Part shown: positions 37,435 through 44,638 of the stretch, piece by piece
Position numbering within the stretch: position 1 is the first letter of the stretch
Layout of the letters: each line of letters starts with the position of its first letter
Source of the DNA: Marinobacter nanhaiticus D15-8W
GTDB lineage: Bacteria; Pseudomonadota; Gammaproteobacteria; Pseudomonadales; Oleiphilaceae
Reading direction: 5' to 3'
Length of the DNA stretch: 64,000 nt
Assembly (NCBI RefSeq): GCF_036511935.1
Contig: NZ_AP028878.1
Location: forward strand, 3,410,001-3,474,000
Notes under the pieces: generated by a model
Database searches by the model: none
What the model saw: the letters and a program-made list of their open reading frames with translations, nothing else
Told to the model about the DNA's origin: nothing
Position numbers and translations under genes: made by a program

Positions 37435-37722
37435 TTATCCTGCGGTATTTTTCTCTGCCTTTTCCAGTGCCTTGTGGTAGGCCCGACCCACTTCAGTCGT
37501 AATCATTTCCACGCGAGCCTCCATCCCAGGCTCGGACATGCTGTAACGTGTCATTCGCTTGTGTAGGCGTTTCATTTCGTCATTGTTGAGAATGTTTTCT
37601 AAGGAGCCCTTACCTTTAGACTGATCATGCGTGGCTTTCATATTCTCATCTGGTGACACGTTGCCAGCAAATGTATATGTTGAGAGAGCAATTGTTGCGG
37701 TAAATAAAAGTATGTTCTTCAT
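37435..37722 (-). CDS. Small exported helical protein
   Basis: This 95-residue protein has a signal peptide (MKNILLFTATIALSTYTFAG) and a mature helix-rich part with His, Met and charged residues (NDEMKRLHKRMTRYSMSEPGMEARVEMITTEVGRAYHKALEKAEK). GGAGG lies before the start. It is AT-rich like the 37089 gene. Site 6 lies 45 bases upstream in the matching orientation, so copper control is likely. No family is recognised. Confidence 0.72.
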   Translation of the reverse strand: MKNILLFTATIALSTYTFAGNVSPDENMKATHDQSKGKGSLENILNNDEMKRLHKRMTRYSMSEPGMEARVEMITTEVGRAYHKALEKAEKNTAG

Positions 37723-37766
37723 AATCGAAACCTCCTATTTGGTTGTCGATTATATTTAACCATTGG

Positions 37767-37785
37767 TTTCTGAAATGGTCCTGAA
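37767..37785 (-). promoter_or_regulatory. Candidate response-regulator site 6
   Basis: On the minus strand TTCAGGACCATTTCAGAAA: two TTCAG half-sites with the 6-base spacer, 45-63 bases before the 37722 start. The GTT extension is absent, so it may be a weaker site. Confidence 0.45.
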
Positions 37786-37892
37786 AAAGAAAAAATAAAT
37801 ATAACTTTAAATTTACAGGTGGGTGGATTAAAAAAAGATGGACAGAAAAACGTTATAAAGATACGGGTTATGGACTTACCTCGGCACCATGG

Positions 37893-38009
37893 GCACTATC
37901 TTTACGGCGGCGCCTGCAATTTGCTCCGCCAATCACAATGTATGAACTGGCTGTAATTAACTCGGCAGCTCTGGAGGAAAGCTCTGGCTCGAATGTTCGC
38001 TTTTGTTTA
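37893..38009 (+). repeat. Imperfect 117-bp direct repeat, left copy
   Basis: It matches 44034-44152 over its whole length with scattered differences, from GCACTATCTTTACGG to TTGTTTA. Its right end holds GAATGTTCGCTTT, the inverse of the dispersed 17-bp repeat. No convincing gene lies in it; an overlapping minus frame of 73 codons is low-complexity at one end. Confidence 0.7.
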
Positions 38010-38049
38010 GCTGAGTTCAGAGGATGCCCTGGTCGCAAAGCGAACATTC
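37991..38049. repeat. Inverted pair of the dispersed 17-bp repeat (copies E and D)
   Basis: GAATGTTCGCTTT at 37991-38003 faces TCGCAAAGCGAACATTC at 38033-38049, so the DNA can fold into a long stem. Only here do two copies face each other. Confidence 0.6.
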
Positions 38050-38055
38050 GAAGTA

Positions 38056-38087
38056 GCGCCCGGAGCGCCCGGAGCGCCCGGAGCGCC
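38056..38087. repeat. Short tandem repeat of a 9-base unit
   Basis: GCGCCCGGA is repeated three times plus five bases. It directly follows the inverted repeat pair. Confidence 0.8.
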
Positions 38088-38118
38088 AATTTTCAGCCGT
38101 AAAAGGTTACGGATAGTA

Positions 38119-38172
38119 GAGACTGAAAGCCAGCTACTGCGCCGTTTTCACAAACGTCAGCCTATCAAACTC
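38119..38172 (-). pseudogene. merR remnant
   Basis: The minus strand reads [12 protein letters not shown], a stop, then LAFSL. This matches [18 protein letters not shown] of the intact MerR at 19901. Only this 18-residue piece remains. Confidence 0.7.
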
Positions 38173-38220
38173 GTCAGATACTAAGCGTCTGTTAAACAGA
38201 AGTATTTGAAGGCTTCTCGA

Positions 38221-38685
38221 TCACTCTACCTTTAGATTTTGCTGGTATTGCAGCATTTGCTCCATCATCAGCTGCATTTGATCCATGCGCTCCTGCATCA
38301 TCTGAATTTGTTGATCGGTCGTCAGGCCACCACCATCTTTTGGTTTACCACCATTCATCATGTGCTTGCCTCCCATCATGCCCTGTTGTCCCCGCATCAT
38401 GCCGGGGCCCATCATACCGTGATGCATAAAATCCATTTGCTCTTGCATCGCCTCCCTGTGTTCTCGCATCAATCGTTGTCGTTCTTGCGGTGAAGCTTCA
38501 TCAGGAATGCGTTTCATCAGCTGGTTCATGTGGGACCAGTTCTGGTGCATCTGCTGCATTTGCTCCTGATCCATCATCATGCCAGGACCATGCCCTTGCC
38601 ATGAGCCTTGATCACCATGCGCTAGTACGAATGCTGGAAAACCCAACAGCGCAGCGGTTGCTATCAGTCCTTTAATTGAAATCAT
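38221..38685 (-). CDS. Met/His-rich exported protein
   Basis: This 154-residue protein starts at the ATG at 38685 (MISIKGLIATAALLGFPAFVLA signal). The mature part is mostly helix and full of Met, Gln and His (GPGMMMDQEQMQQMHQNW; MHHGMMGPGMMRGQQGMMGGKHMMNGG; MMQERMDQMQLMMEQMLQYQ). Met clusters of this kind bind Cu(I). It is likely a periplasmic copper buffer. No TTCAG-N6-TTCAG site is seen upstream. Confidence 0.75.
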   Translation of the reverse strand: MISIKGLIATAALLGFPAFVLAHGDQGSWQGHGPGMMMDQEQMQQMHQNWSHMNQLMKRIPDEASPQERQRLMREHREAMQEQMDFMHHGMMGPGMMRGQQGMMGGKHMMNGGKPKDGGGLTTDQQIQMMQERMDQMQLMMEQMLQYQQNLKVE

Positions 38686-38787
38686 AAAATTCTCCCCTGA
38701 AAGTGAGATGCTCACTCCATCCCGCTTTTAATTGTAGATCTTTATCCAGATAGGCACCGATTTTTTGCGACGAGAGTAAACCAGCTA

Positions 38788-38818
38788 TTGACCCTGTAGT
38801 GACTACAGGGTTTTAAAT
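38788..38818 (+). promoter_or_regulatory. MerR-family-type promoter of the first cation transporter
   Basis: -35 TTGACC (38788-38793) and -10 TTAAAT (38813-38818) are 19 bases apart, with dyad ACCCTGTAG-TGA-CTACAGGGT (38791-38811) filling the spacer. This is the ZntR/CadR/PbrR style of operator and differs from the merO sequence at 19870. No intact cognate regulator is encoded in the window. Confidence 0.8.
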
Positions 38819-38853
38819 TACGGAACTTCTGCGAGAACCGGAGCCCCAAAAAA

Positions 38854-39750
38854 ATGAGCACCCCCTGCAATGGACAGTGTGGCAGCGAAGATGCTGTCGT
38901 AAGCAATGAGTTTAAGAGCCCCGTCACCGCCAAAATAGGCAGTCAGTTCAGCACCTACACCGTGCCAAAAATGGATTGCCCTTCAGAAGAGCGAATGATT
39001 CGAATGGCGCTCACGGGCTTTGACAACATTCAATCACTCTCATTCGACCTATCGAATCGAAAGCTGGAAATTATCCATCAGGGCGAAACCGGACCAATTA
39101 CCAGCAAACTGGAAACCCTGGGGCTGGGCGCTTCCTTGCAGAAGTCAGAAGAGGCCAGCGCTGAGTCCGTCAGAGCGGCTGAATCGTCTAAAACCAACGA
39201 AAGCGAAGAATCCGGCACTTTATGGATACTGCTGGCAATCAACGCTCTGATGTTTCTGGTCGAGATGACGATGGGCCTGATCGCCCAGTCTGCTGGCCTG
39301 ATTGCAGACTCGCTAGACATGCTTGCCGATGCCGCCGTCTACGGTCTCGCGCTTTACGCCGTTGGGCACGGCATCAAAATGCAGGTCAGAGCTGCGCATG
39401 TTGCCGGCATTCTCCAACTGATCCTTGCCGCCGGTGTACTGGTTGAAGTCGGCCGGCGTTTTCTGTTCGGTAGTGACCCTCAGTCGTTAATGATGATGAC
39501 CGTTGCCTCTGTTGCTCTTATTGCGAATATCAGTTGCCTTCTTCTGATCGCAAAACACCGTGAGGGCGGTGCTCACATGAAAGCCAGCTGGATATTTTCA
39601 GCCAACGACGTGGTCATCAACCTGGGAGTAATACTTGCGGGACTGCTCGTTGCCTGGACCGGGTCCAACTACCCAGATCTGATTATTGGAGGAATTGTTG
39701 GTGCCATCGTATTGATGGGTGCCAAACGCATACTGGCACTGAAAAGCTGA
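38854..39750 (+). CDS. Cation efflux transporter with N-terminal metal-binding domain
   Basis: This 298-residue protein has a Cys-rich start (MSTPCNGQCG), then a heavy-metal-associated-like domain (TYTVPKMDCPSEERMIRMAL...), a linker, and a cation diffusion facilitator membrane domain from about residue 125 (AGLIADSLDMLADAAVYGLALYAVG, the metal-binding D-x3-D helix; FSANDVVINLGVILAGLLV, with N-D in place of the usual H-x3-D). It probably exports Zn, Cd or Pb. The usual C-terminal cytoplasmic domain is absent. Confidence 0.85.
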   Translation: MSTPCNGQCGSEDAVVSNEFKSPVTAKIGSQFSTYTVPKMDCPSEERMIRMALTGFDNIQSLSFDLSNRKLEIIHQGETGPITSKLETLGLGASLQKSEEASAESVRAAESSKTNESEESGTLWILLAINALMFLVEMTMGLIAQSAGLIADSLDMLADAAVYGLALYAVGHGIKMQVRAAHVAGILQLILAAGVLVEVGRRFLFGSDPQSLMMMTVASVALIANISCLLLIAKHREGGAHMKASWIFSANDVVINLGVILAGLLVAWTGSNYPDLIIGGIVGAIVLMGAKRILALKS

Positions 39751-39813
39751 ACCTTTCGGGGTCAGGTGGTCGATACTTGGCCGTCGTTTGCCATTCATGG
39801 GGAGTGAACATCA

Positions 39814-40203
39814 ATGCACAGTGAATTGAAGGCGTCCTATCTTACGGAGCTTGAAGCGGCACGCGTTGCGGAATGGGCGGGCGATTTCCAAACAGCCTTC
39901 ACTCACCTTGAGCGAGCCCATATCCTCAGCCAGAAATTTGCTCTGGCGCACACTGCAACCCATCTGCGAATGCTCAGACTAGGGTGGCGGACAAGAGACG
40001 TTCGTGAAGTGCTGGGGCAGTCTATTCGAACCATTGCCGCCCTGGTCTTTTCCCGAATTTGGGTTCCGGTCGGAAACACCGGTCGTGCCAACGTCAGCGC
40101 GTTTGCACCCATGCCGGTGCCCGAAGACTTGGCAGAGATACTGGGAAAAAGCGCGGTCAGTATGGTTGCTCACAACGTACCGAAGAATCGGCGGCTCCCT
40201 TGA
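39814..40203 (+). CDS. DUF3703 family protein
   Basis: This 129-residue protein carries the family core (ARVAEWAGDFQTAFTHLERAHILSQKFALAHTATHLRMLRLGWRTRDVREVLGQ), which resembles a short helical-repeat protein. DUF3703 genes commonly sit beside CDF transporters; the function is unknown. It lies 63 bases after the first transporter. The promoter of the next gene overlaps its last codons. Confidence 0.88.
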   Translation: MHSELKASYLTELEAARVAEWAGDFQTAFTHLERAHILSQKFALAHTATHLRMLRLGWRTRDVREVLGQSIRTIAALVFSRIWVPVGNTGRANVSAFAPMPVPEDLAEILGKSAVSMVAHNVPKNRRLP

Positions 40204-40230
40204 CCCTATAGTTGCTACAGGGTTCATAAC
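40200..40230 (+). promoter_or_regulatory. MerR-family-type promoter of czcD
   Basis: -35 TTGACC (40200-40205), a 19-base spacer and -10 CATAAC (40225-40230), with dyad ACCCTATAG-TTG-CTACAGGGT at 40203-40223. The operator is close to that at 38788, so one regulator should serve both transporters. Confidence 0.8.
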
Positions 40231-40268
40231 TAGACCAACATCGTTGTTGATCATTGATAGAGGCAAAA

Positions 40269-41174
40269 ATGCACGATCACAGTCACGGTCACGACCACAG
40301 CCATCATTTCGACACCCATAACCGCTCCTTTGCGATTGCTGTGTTCCTCAACATCCTGTTTGTCGTCATCGAAGCGGTGTACGGGGTCATATCCGGCTCG
40401 CTGGCGCTGCTTGCCGATGCCGGCCACAACCTCAGCGATGTTATGGGGTTGATCATGGCCTGGGCAGCCAGTTGGCTGGCCAGCAAAGCGGCAACCAACG
40501 CAAAGACCTATGGCCTGAAGAAAACCACGATTCTGGCGGCCCTGTTTAACGCTCTGATTCTGATCGCCGCTGTCGGTGGCATTACCTGGGAAGCCCTTCA
40601 GCGCCTGACAGATCCTGCCGACGTCGCTGGTCTGACCGTGGTGATCGTGGCTGGCATTGGCGTACTGATCAACGGCGCAACCATGATGCTCTTTCTCAAA
40701 GGGCAGAAAGGGGACATCAATATCCGGGGCGCTTTCTTGCATATGGCCGCAGATACCGCAGTGTCGGTCGGCGTCGTGATCTCCGGCACGATACTGATGT
40801 TCACCAACCTGACCTGGATTGATCCAATTGTGAGTCTCGTTATTGCCGTTGTGATCTTTGTGGGCACCTGGCAGTTACTGAAGGACTCCGTAAACCTGGC
40901 GGTGGATGCTGTTCCCAAGGGGATTGATCCTTCGGCTGTCCATGAGCGTCTTGAACGATTGCCAGGAGTAATATCGGCCCATCACCTACACATCTGGGCC
41001 CTGAGTACCACCGAAAACGCGCTAACCGTTCACCTAGTGAAACCCGACCCCGAGAGTGACGACCAGGTGATCAGTGAGGCCGCTGAAATGCTGAATCAGC
41101 ACTTTGGAATCCAGCATACGACCGTTCAGTGGGAGCGTTGTGAGGGCCAGTGCCCAAATACATTGCTTTGCTGA
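40269..41174 (+). CDS. czcD: Cation diffusion facilitator CzcD
   Basis: This 301-residue Zn/Cd/Co efflux protein starts at the ATG at 40269 with a His-rich head (MHDHSHGHDHSHHFDTHNRS). It has six spans with the metal-site motifs LLADAGHNLSDV (span 2) and HMAADTAVSVGVV (span 5), a C-terminal cytoplasmic domain (SAHHLHIWALSTTENALTVHLV) and a Cys-rich end (CEGQCPNTLLC). It exchanges metal for protons across the inner membrane. It has its own MerR-type promoter. Confidence 0.94.
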   Translation: MHDHSHGHDHSHHFDTHNRSFAIAVFLNILFVVIEAVYGVISGSLALLADAGHNLSDVMGLIMAWAASWLASKAATNAKTYGLKKTTILAALFNALILIAAVGGITWEALQRLTDPADVAGLTVVIVAGIGVLINGATMMLFLKGQKGDINIRGAFLHMAADTAVSVGVVISGTILMFTNLTWIDPIVSLVIAVVIFVGTWQLLKDSVNLAVDAVPKGIDPSAVHERLERLPGVISAHHLHIWALSTTENALTVHLVKPDPESDDQVISEAAEMLNQHFGIQHTTVQWERCEGQCPNTLLC

Positions 41175-41203
41175 ATATTGGAAAGATGTGGCGCACGCTT
41201 AGT

Positions 41204-41230
41204 GGCAGCCGATATTTCGGCTGCCTGGTT
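41204..41230. terminator. Terminator between czcD and the convergent small gene
   Basis: An 8-bp stem GGCAGCCG / CGGCTGCC with an ATATTT loop and TGGTTT after it, 29 bases past the czcD stop. Confidence 0.6.
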
Positions 41231-41242
41231 TATAACGCTTAA

Positions 41243-41440
41243 CTAAGCTATTTCCAATTTTCCGTTCTTTAAACCCCGCTGAATTGCTGGCCCCATCGCG
41301 GCGCCCGCTTGTGCACCGGCAGTGGCAGCTGCATAACCGTCGTAGATACCGGCAGACGCACCGACCACACCAGCGGTTTTCTTTCCGTAGTTATTCTTGC
41401 CAATCCTCCGGGACAGGCAGTTGGGGCATTGTTCAGACAT
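41243..41440 (-). CDS. Small zinc-ribbon plus glycine-zipper protein
   Basis: This 65-residue protein starts with a CPNC pair (MSEQCPNCLSRR), followed by a Gly/Ala-rich stretch (AGVVGASAGIYDGYAAATAGAQAGAAMGPA) like the glycine-zipper segments of membrane-inserting proteins. The upstream sequence has GAGG at a fair distance. No family is recognised. It stands alone and convergent to czcD. Confidence 0.6.
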   Translation of the reverse strand: MSEQCPNCLSRRIGKNNYGKKTAGVVGASAGIYDGYAAATAGAQAGAAMGPAIQRGLKNGKLEIA

Positions 41441-41602
41441 TGGAAATTACCTCTGTGAATTGGGAGGGAAGGCACTTTCAGTGCCCTGGTTCACAGAGGT
41501 GATATAGGTTTAAGATTTTTTTGATTGCCCTGATCCAGTGCTTGACGTATGAGCAGCTCAAGGGTTTTATTATGACCTTCGGTATTTAATCCGGGTCGAC
41601 CA

Positions 41603-41983
41603 ATGCTCTTCCGAAACGTCACCACCGCATTGCTAAGTATTCTGCTTTTGCTCGGCACCGTACCATCGGGTCTAGCTGGGGTAGCAATGGGTGCCACTGA
41701 CGCGATTGGCAGTGAGACTCATTGCCGCGGAATGGGTCAAGGTTATCCAGCTGATATGGAATCTGGCACCGCCAAGGTACCGACGAACTGCAGTGATCCT
41801 GAGAAGATGAACTGTTTGCGGATCGCAGCGCAATGCCCCTTAATACCGTTATATGCGCTGACAGGCACAAGCTCCGTTCCAAGTATTCAGCTCACCACAG
41901 GTTTTCGTGCCGCACCGATCAGTGCGGAATACCAGAGCCCTATTGCAGACGTTCTCACGCCCCCACCTGATTCTCGCTCCTGA
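41603..41983 (+). CDS. Exported Cys-containing protein of the Met-rich/DUF411 operon
   Basis: This 126-residue protein has a signal peptide (MLFRNVTTALLSILLLLGTVPSGLAG). The mature part has Cys in HCRGMG, NCSDPEKMNC and AQC, and the end is YQSPIADVLTPPPDSRS. The short size, Cys pattern and Pro-Pro tail resemble small exported proteins at the head of copper or CzcI-type operons. It is likely the first gene of the run 41603-43670. Confidence 0.65.
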   Translation: MLFRNVTTALLSILLLLGTVPSGLAGVAMGATDAIGSETHCRGMGQGYPADMESGTAKVPTNCSDPEKMNCLRIAAQCPLIPLYALTGTSSVPSIQLTTGFRAAPISAEYQSPIADVLTPPPDSRS

Positions 41984-42099
41984 ACCACTGTTCCGCCGAG
42001 TCCGTGCTCCAAAGCTCGGCACAAGAATATCCGCTCGAACACAAAAGCAGTTCTGGCAATGGCTACACGGGTCCGGATCTGCGCGTAAGGAGAATGACG

Positions 42100-42363
42100 A
42101 TGAAAACCACTACGTTCAAAATGATCGGTGCAGGTGCTGTTCTTACCGCCGCCATCGCTAGCGTTTCCGCTTTTGCCCACAAACCTGAACAGCAAGGTAT
42201 GGGCATGATGGGCGAACACATGGAGACCATGGGCGGCATGATGGGAATGATGTCCGGCATGTCCGCCGAGGATCGTTCCAAAATGCAGGCGGCGTGCATG
42301 AAGATGATGCAGAGCCACAACAAAGCGTCGCCATCAAGCAATCAGGACGAATCCAGCCAATAA
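42100..42363 (+). CDS. Small Met-rich exported protein
   Basis: This 87-residue protein starts at the ATG at 42100 with AAGGAGA about 7 bases before it. It has a signal peptide to about residue 28, then GMGMMGEHMETMGGMMGMMSGMSAEDRSKMQAACMKMMQSH. The Met clusters suggest Cu(I) or Ag(I) binding in the periplasm. A longer frame to 42004 adds residues that do not fit a signal. Confidence 0.72.
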   Translation: MKTTTFKMIGAGAVLTAAIASVSAFAHKPEQQGMGMMGEHMETMGGMMGMMSGMSAEDRSKMQAACMKMMQSHNKASPSSNQDESSQ

Positions 42364-42442
42364 CTAATCAAGAGCCCATGGCTGGTGACGCGCTAAAACC
42401 TGCGACACCAGCCTCACTCAAATCATTTGACAGGAACACTCT

Positions 42443-42946
42443 ATGAGAACCTCCATCGCTGCCGGCTCAATCGCTCTTGCTTTGAGCACTCTTTCTACGG
42501 GATTCCAGCTTCACGCCGCCGAACCCACTCTCGAAAACGGCGTATCGGGTAAAGCCGATCATGCCATTACCGTTTACAAGAGTCCCAATTGTTCATGCTG
42601 TGCCGACTGGGCAGAGCATCTTGAGAACAACGGATTCGACGTGACCATTGAGAACACAAGCAACATCAACGAAGTCAAAATCCAGCATCAGATTCCACGG
42701 GACATGGCATCCTGCCACACGGGTATCATCGATGGCTTGGTGATCGAGGGTCATGTTCCAGCAGACGACATCAAGGCATACCTTGATTCACCGTCACAAC
42801 CATTCGGCGACAACGCCGTCGGCCTCGCGGTCCCTGGCATGCCTCATGGCACGCCTGGTATGGAAACAGGCAGGCAGGATAACTATGACGTGATGGCATT
42901 TACCGCCGACGGCATGGCTCAAAGCGTCAAACGATACGAGTTCTGA
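42443..42946 (+). CDS. DUF411 metal-binding protein
   Basis: This 167-residue exported protein (signal to about residue 25) carries the DUF411 signature VYKSPNCSCCADWAEHLENNGFDV and MASCHTGIIDGLVIEGHVPADDI. The CxCC motif is known in proteins linked with copper and silver resistance. It lies 1 base before the CcdA-like gene, so the two are coupled. Keeping its cysteines reduced with CcdA help is a reasonable guess. Confidence 0.88.
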   Translation: MRTSIAAGSIALALSTLSTGFQLHAAEPTLENGVSGKADHAITVYKSPNCSCCADWAEHLENNGFDVTIENTSNINEVKIQHQIPRDMASCHTGIIDGLVIEGHVPADDIKAYLDSPSQPFGDNAVGLAVPGMPHGTPGMETGRQDNYDVMAFTADGMAQSVKRYEF

Positions 42947-42947
42947 T

Positions 42948-43670
42948 ATGCCGGACCTCGCAACCTGGGGCACTCTGGCCGCCTTTCTCGGCGGCCTTGT
43001 GTCCTTCTTCTCCCCTTGTACCCTTCCGCTCGTACCGGGTTATCTATCCGTTGTGACCGGCGGCGCGGTAAGCGAAGCCTCAAATAGGTTGAAGGCTTTT
43101 TGGTTGAGCCTTTGTTTTGTGATGGGATTCAGCCTGGTTTTTGTCGCGCTCGGTGCGAGCGCCAGCCTCCTGGGCCAATGGCTGATGGCCTACCGTCAGG
43201 AAGCCAACCTGGTGGCAGGCACACTAATTGTGCTGATGGGGCTGTTCATGCTGGGTTGGTGGAGCATGCCCGCTCTGCAACGTGACTGGCGCCTCGGGCA
43301 GACACTCGAAGGTGGGCGGCCGACGGCGGCCTTTGTACTGGGCGTCGCCTTTGCCGTCGGCTGGACGCCCTGTATCGGCCCCATACTTGGTGCCATTCTG
43401 GCTCTGAGCTCTACGCATGCCAACGCCGAAACGGGAATGCTGTATCTGGCAATATACTCGTTGGGACTGGCGTTGCCTTTTCTTGGGACCGCCCTGTTCA
43501 TTGAGCATTTCCGCAAGCGCGTGCGCGGCTTGAGCCGCTGGAGTAGGTTTCTGAGAGCGCTAGCTGGTTTGGTTTTGATTGTCATGGGCGTGATGGTGTT
43601 AACCGGTCAAATGACTCTATTTGCCACCTGGATGCTGTCCACATTTCCAGTGCTGGGAAAGCTCGGCTAA
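42948..43670 (+). CDS. CcdA-type cytochrome c biogenesis / thiol electron transporter
   Basis: This 240-residue inner-membrane protein has six spans and the two redox cysteines of the CcdA/DsbD family: FFSPCTLPLVPGYL in span 1 and GWTPCIGPILGAIL in span 4. It carries electrons from thioredoxin to periplasmic thiols. Next to DUF411 it may keep metal-binding cysteines reduced or help mature the island cytochromes. It is the last gene of the operon. Confidence 0.92.
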   Translation: MPDLATWGTLAAFLGGLVSFFSPCTLPLVPGYLSVVTGGAVSEASNRLKAFWLSLCFVMGFSLVFVALGASASLLGQWLMAYRQEANLVAGTLIVLMGLFMLGWWSMPALQRDWRLGQTLEGGRPTAAFVLGVAFAVGWTPCIGPILGAILALSSTHANAETGMLYLAIYSLGLALPFLGTALFIEHFRKRVRGLSRWSRFLRALAGLVLIVMGVMVLTGQMTLFATWMLSTFPVLGKLG

Positions 43671-43675
43671 TGTTT

Positions 43676-43712
43676 TTCTAAAAGCGGAGGTCCCGGTGCC
43701 CCGCTTCTAGAA
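43676..43712. terminator. Long imperfect hairpin after ccdA
   Basis: TTCTA plus AAGCGG (43676-43687) pairs with CCGCTT plus TAGAA (43701-43712), with one unpaired base on each side. It starts 6 bases after the stop codon. It probably works as a terminator for both convergent sides. Confidence 0.55.
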
Positions 43713-43730
43713 TCTCAACAACGATCCCAC

Positions 43731-44030
43731 TCAAACCTCTGGGGCTTCACTGATTCCAGTGTGCAATGACGCAATTAGAGGACATTGAACATCCCCTTTT
43801 TGAATATGGCATCGGGTGACCATATCGCTCAGAACACCTTCAATCCTCTCCAGCTTTTTGATCTTTCCACGCACGGACTCCAGTTTGTGCTCGGCCAGGA
43901 CACTGGCTTCCTGGCAGTAGGCACCATCTTCCAGCCGAAGCAAGTCGATAATCTCATCGAGACTGAAGCCCAGGTTCTGCGCCGATTTCACGAACGTCAA
44001 TCGATCGATATTGGACTTACCCCGATATAT
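43731..44030 (-). pseudogene. C-terminal merR fragment
   Basis: The minus strand reads [37 protein letters not shown] ... [20 protein letters not shown]. The three Hg-type cysteines and the C-x8-C spacing are kept, but the DNA-binding domain is missing. The homology stops where the 117-bp repeat begins, so the gene was cut by that recombination. A short dominant-negative product could in theory be made from an internal Met, but no ribosome site is seen. Confidence 0.8.
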
Positions 44031-44033
44031 TGA

Positions 44034-44152
44034 GCACTATCTTTACGGCGGCAGCGCCTGCAATTTGCTCCGCCAATCACACTGGATAAACTGGCTGTGA
44101 TTAAGTCGTCAGCTCTGGAGGAAAGCTCTGGCTCGATGTTCGCTATTGTTTA
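44034..44152 (+). repeat. Imperfect 117-bp direct repeat, right copy
   Basis: This is a partner of 37893-38009 in the same orientation. It ends in GATGTTCGCTATTGTTTA, a degenerate inverse of the 17-bp repeat. It joins a merR fragment on the left to a transposase fragment on the right. Confidence 0.7.
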
Positions 44153-44166
44153 ACAGCGCACCAATC

Positions 44167-44395
44167 GATGCGTCCGGCAAGGTCAGGGACCGGTGGGCCG
44201 ATGAGAGACAGATAGAAATTGATTTCGCTCGGCCATGCTGTGGAATCATGCAACGGCAGACTCCGCCAGGAATGCTTGAACGAGAACTGGGTCCCGTTAC
44301 TGACCGATGCCGAGCAGAAGATTGAGACTTGGAGAACGTTCTATAATCAAGTTAGACCCCACTCAGCACTGGGGTGGTCCAGCAGGTCACAATAA
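44167..44395 (+). pseudogene. IS3-family OrfB fragment
   Basis: The frame reads DASGKVRDRWADERQIEIDFARP, then a small deletion that removes the usual KPTDNAYIE region, then SCNGRLRQECLNENWVPLLTDAEQKIETWRTFYNQVRPHSALGW and a stop. This is the C-terminal third of an IS3-family transposase of a different subgroup from that at 10688. No element ends are visible. Confidence 0.8.
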
Positions 44396-44502
44396 GTGAA
44401 CAGGAAATAAGGGATCCCGGCCTAGGCTGCGCCGACACGGTCGACGTGATCGAAATATGGATTAATTAGGGTGATACCGTCGCAAAAGAGGATTGTTCCT
44501 GA
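44392..44502 (+). pseudogene. Decayed N-terminal lipoyl-domain remnant, right copy
   Basis: The frame from ATA (44392) reads ISEQEIRDPGLGCADTVDVIEIWIN, a TAG, then GDTVAKEDCS and TGA. It closely follows the start of E2-type lipoyl domains (MSEQEIRVPDLGGADTVDVIEI..GDTVAKEDS). It lacks a start codon and the lipoylation site. It is better preserved than the left copy at 15359. Confidence 0.6.
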
Positions 44503-44506
44503 CTAT

Positions 44507-44638
44507 ATGAATATGGCTGCAGCGTTTATCGGGTATGGGGGTTTCTTTCTTATGGTGACGATCGTTGCGTTAGTTGGCTACTGGCACGGGGATCGACTGG
44601 AGGCTTGGGTGAAGAAAAAGCTCAGCCAACGAAAGTAA
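44507..44638 (+). CDS. 43-aa single-span membrane protein, right copy
   Basis: MNMAAAFIGYGGFFLMVTIVALVGYWHGDRLEAWVKKKLSQRK, 38 of 43 residues identical to the left copy at 16268. One membrane span and a basic C-terminus. It begins 4 bases after the lipoyl remnant stop. Sequence 24 bases past the stop is also shared with the left copy. The function is unknown. Confidence 0.55.
   Translation: MNMAAAFIGYGGFFLMVTIVALVGYWHGDRLEAWVKKKLSQRK

Noticed and set aside
37868..38089. 73-codon minus frame across the 117-bp repeat
   Set aside because: Its start is encoded by the 9-base tandem repeat and the frame is not kept in the right copy of the repeat.
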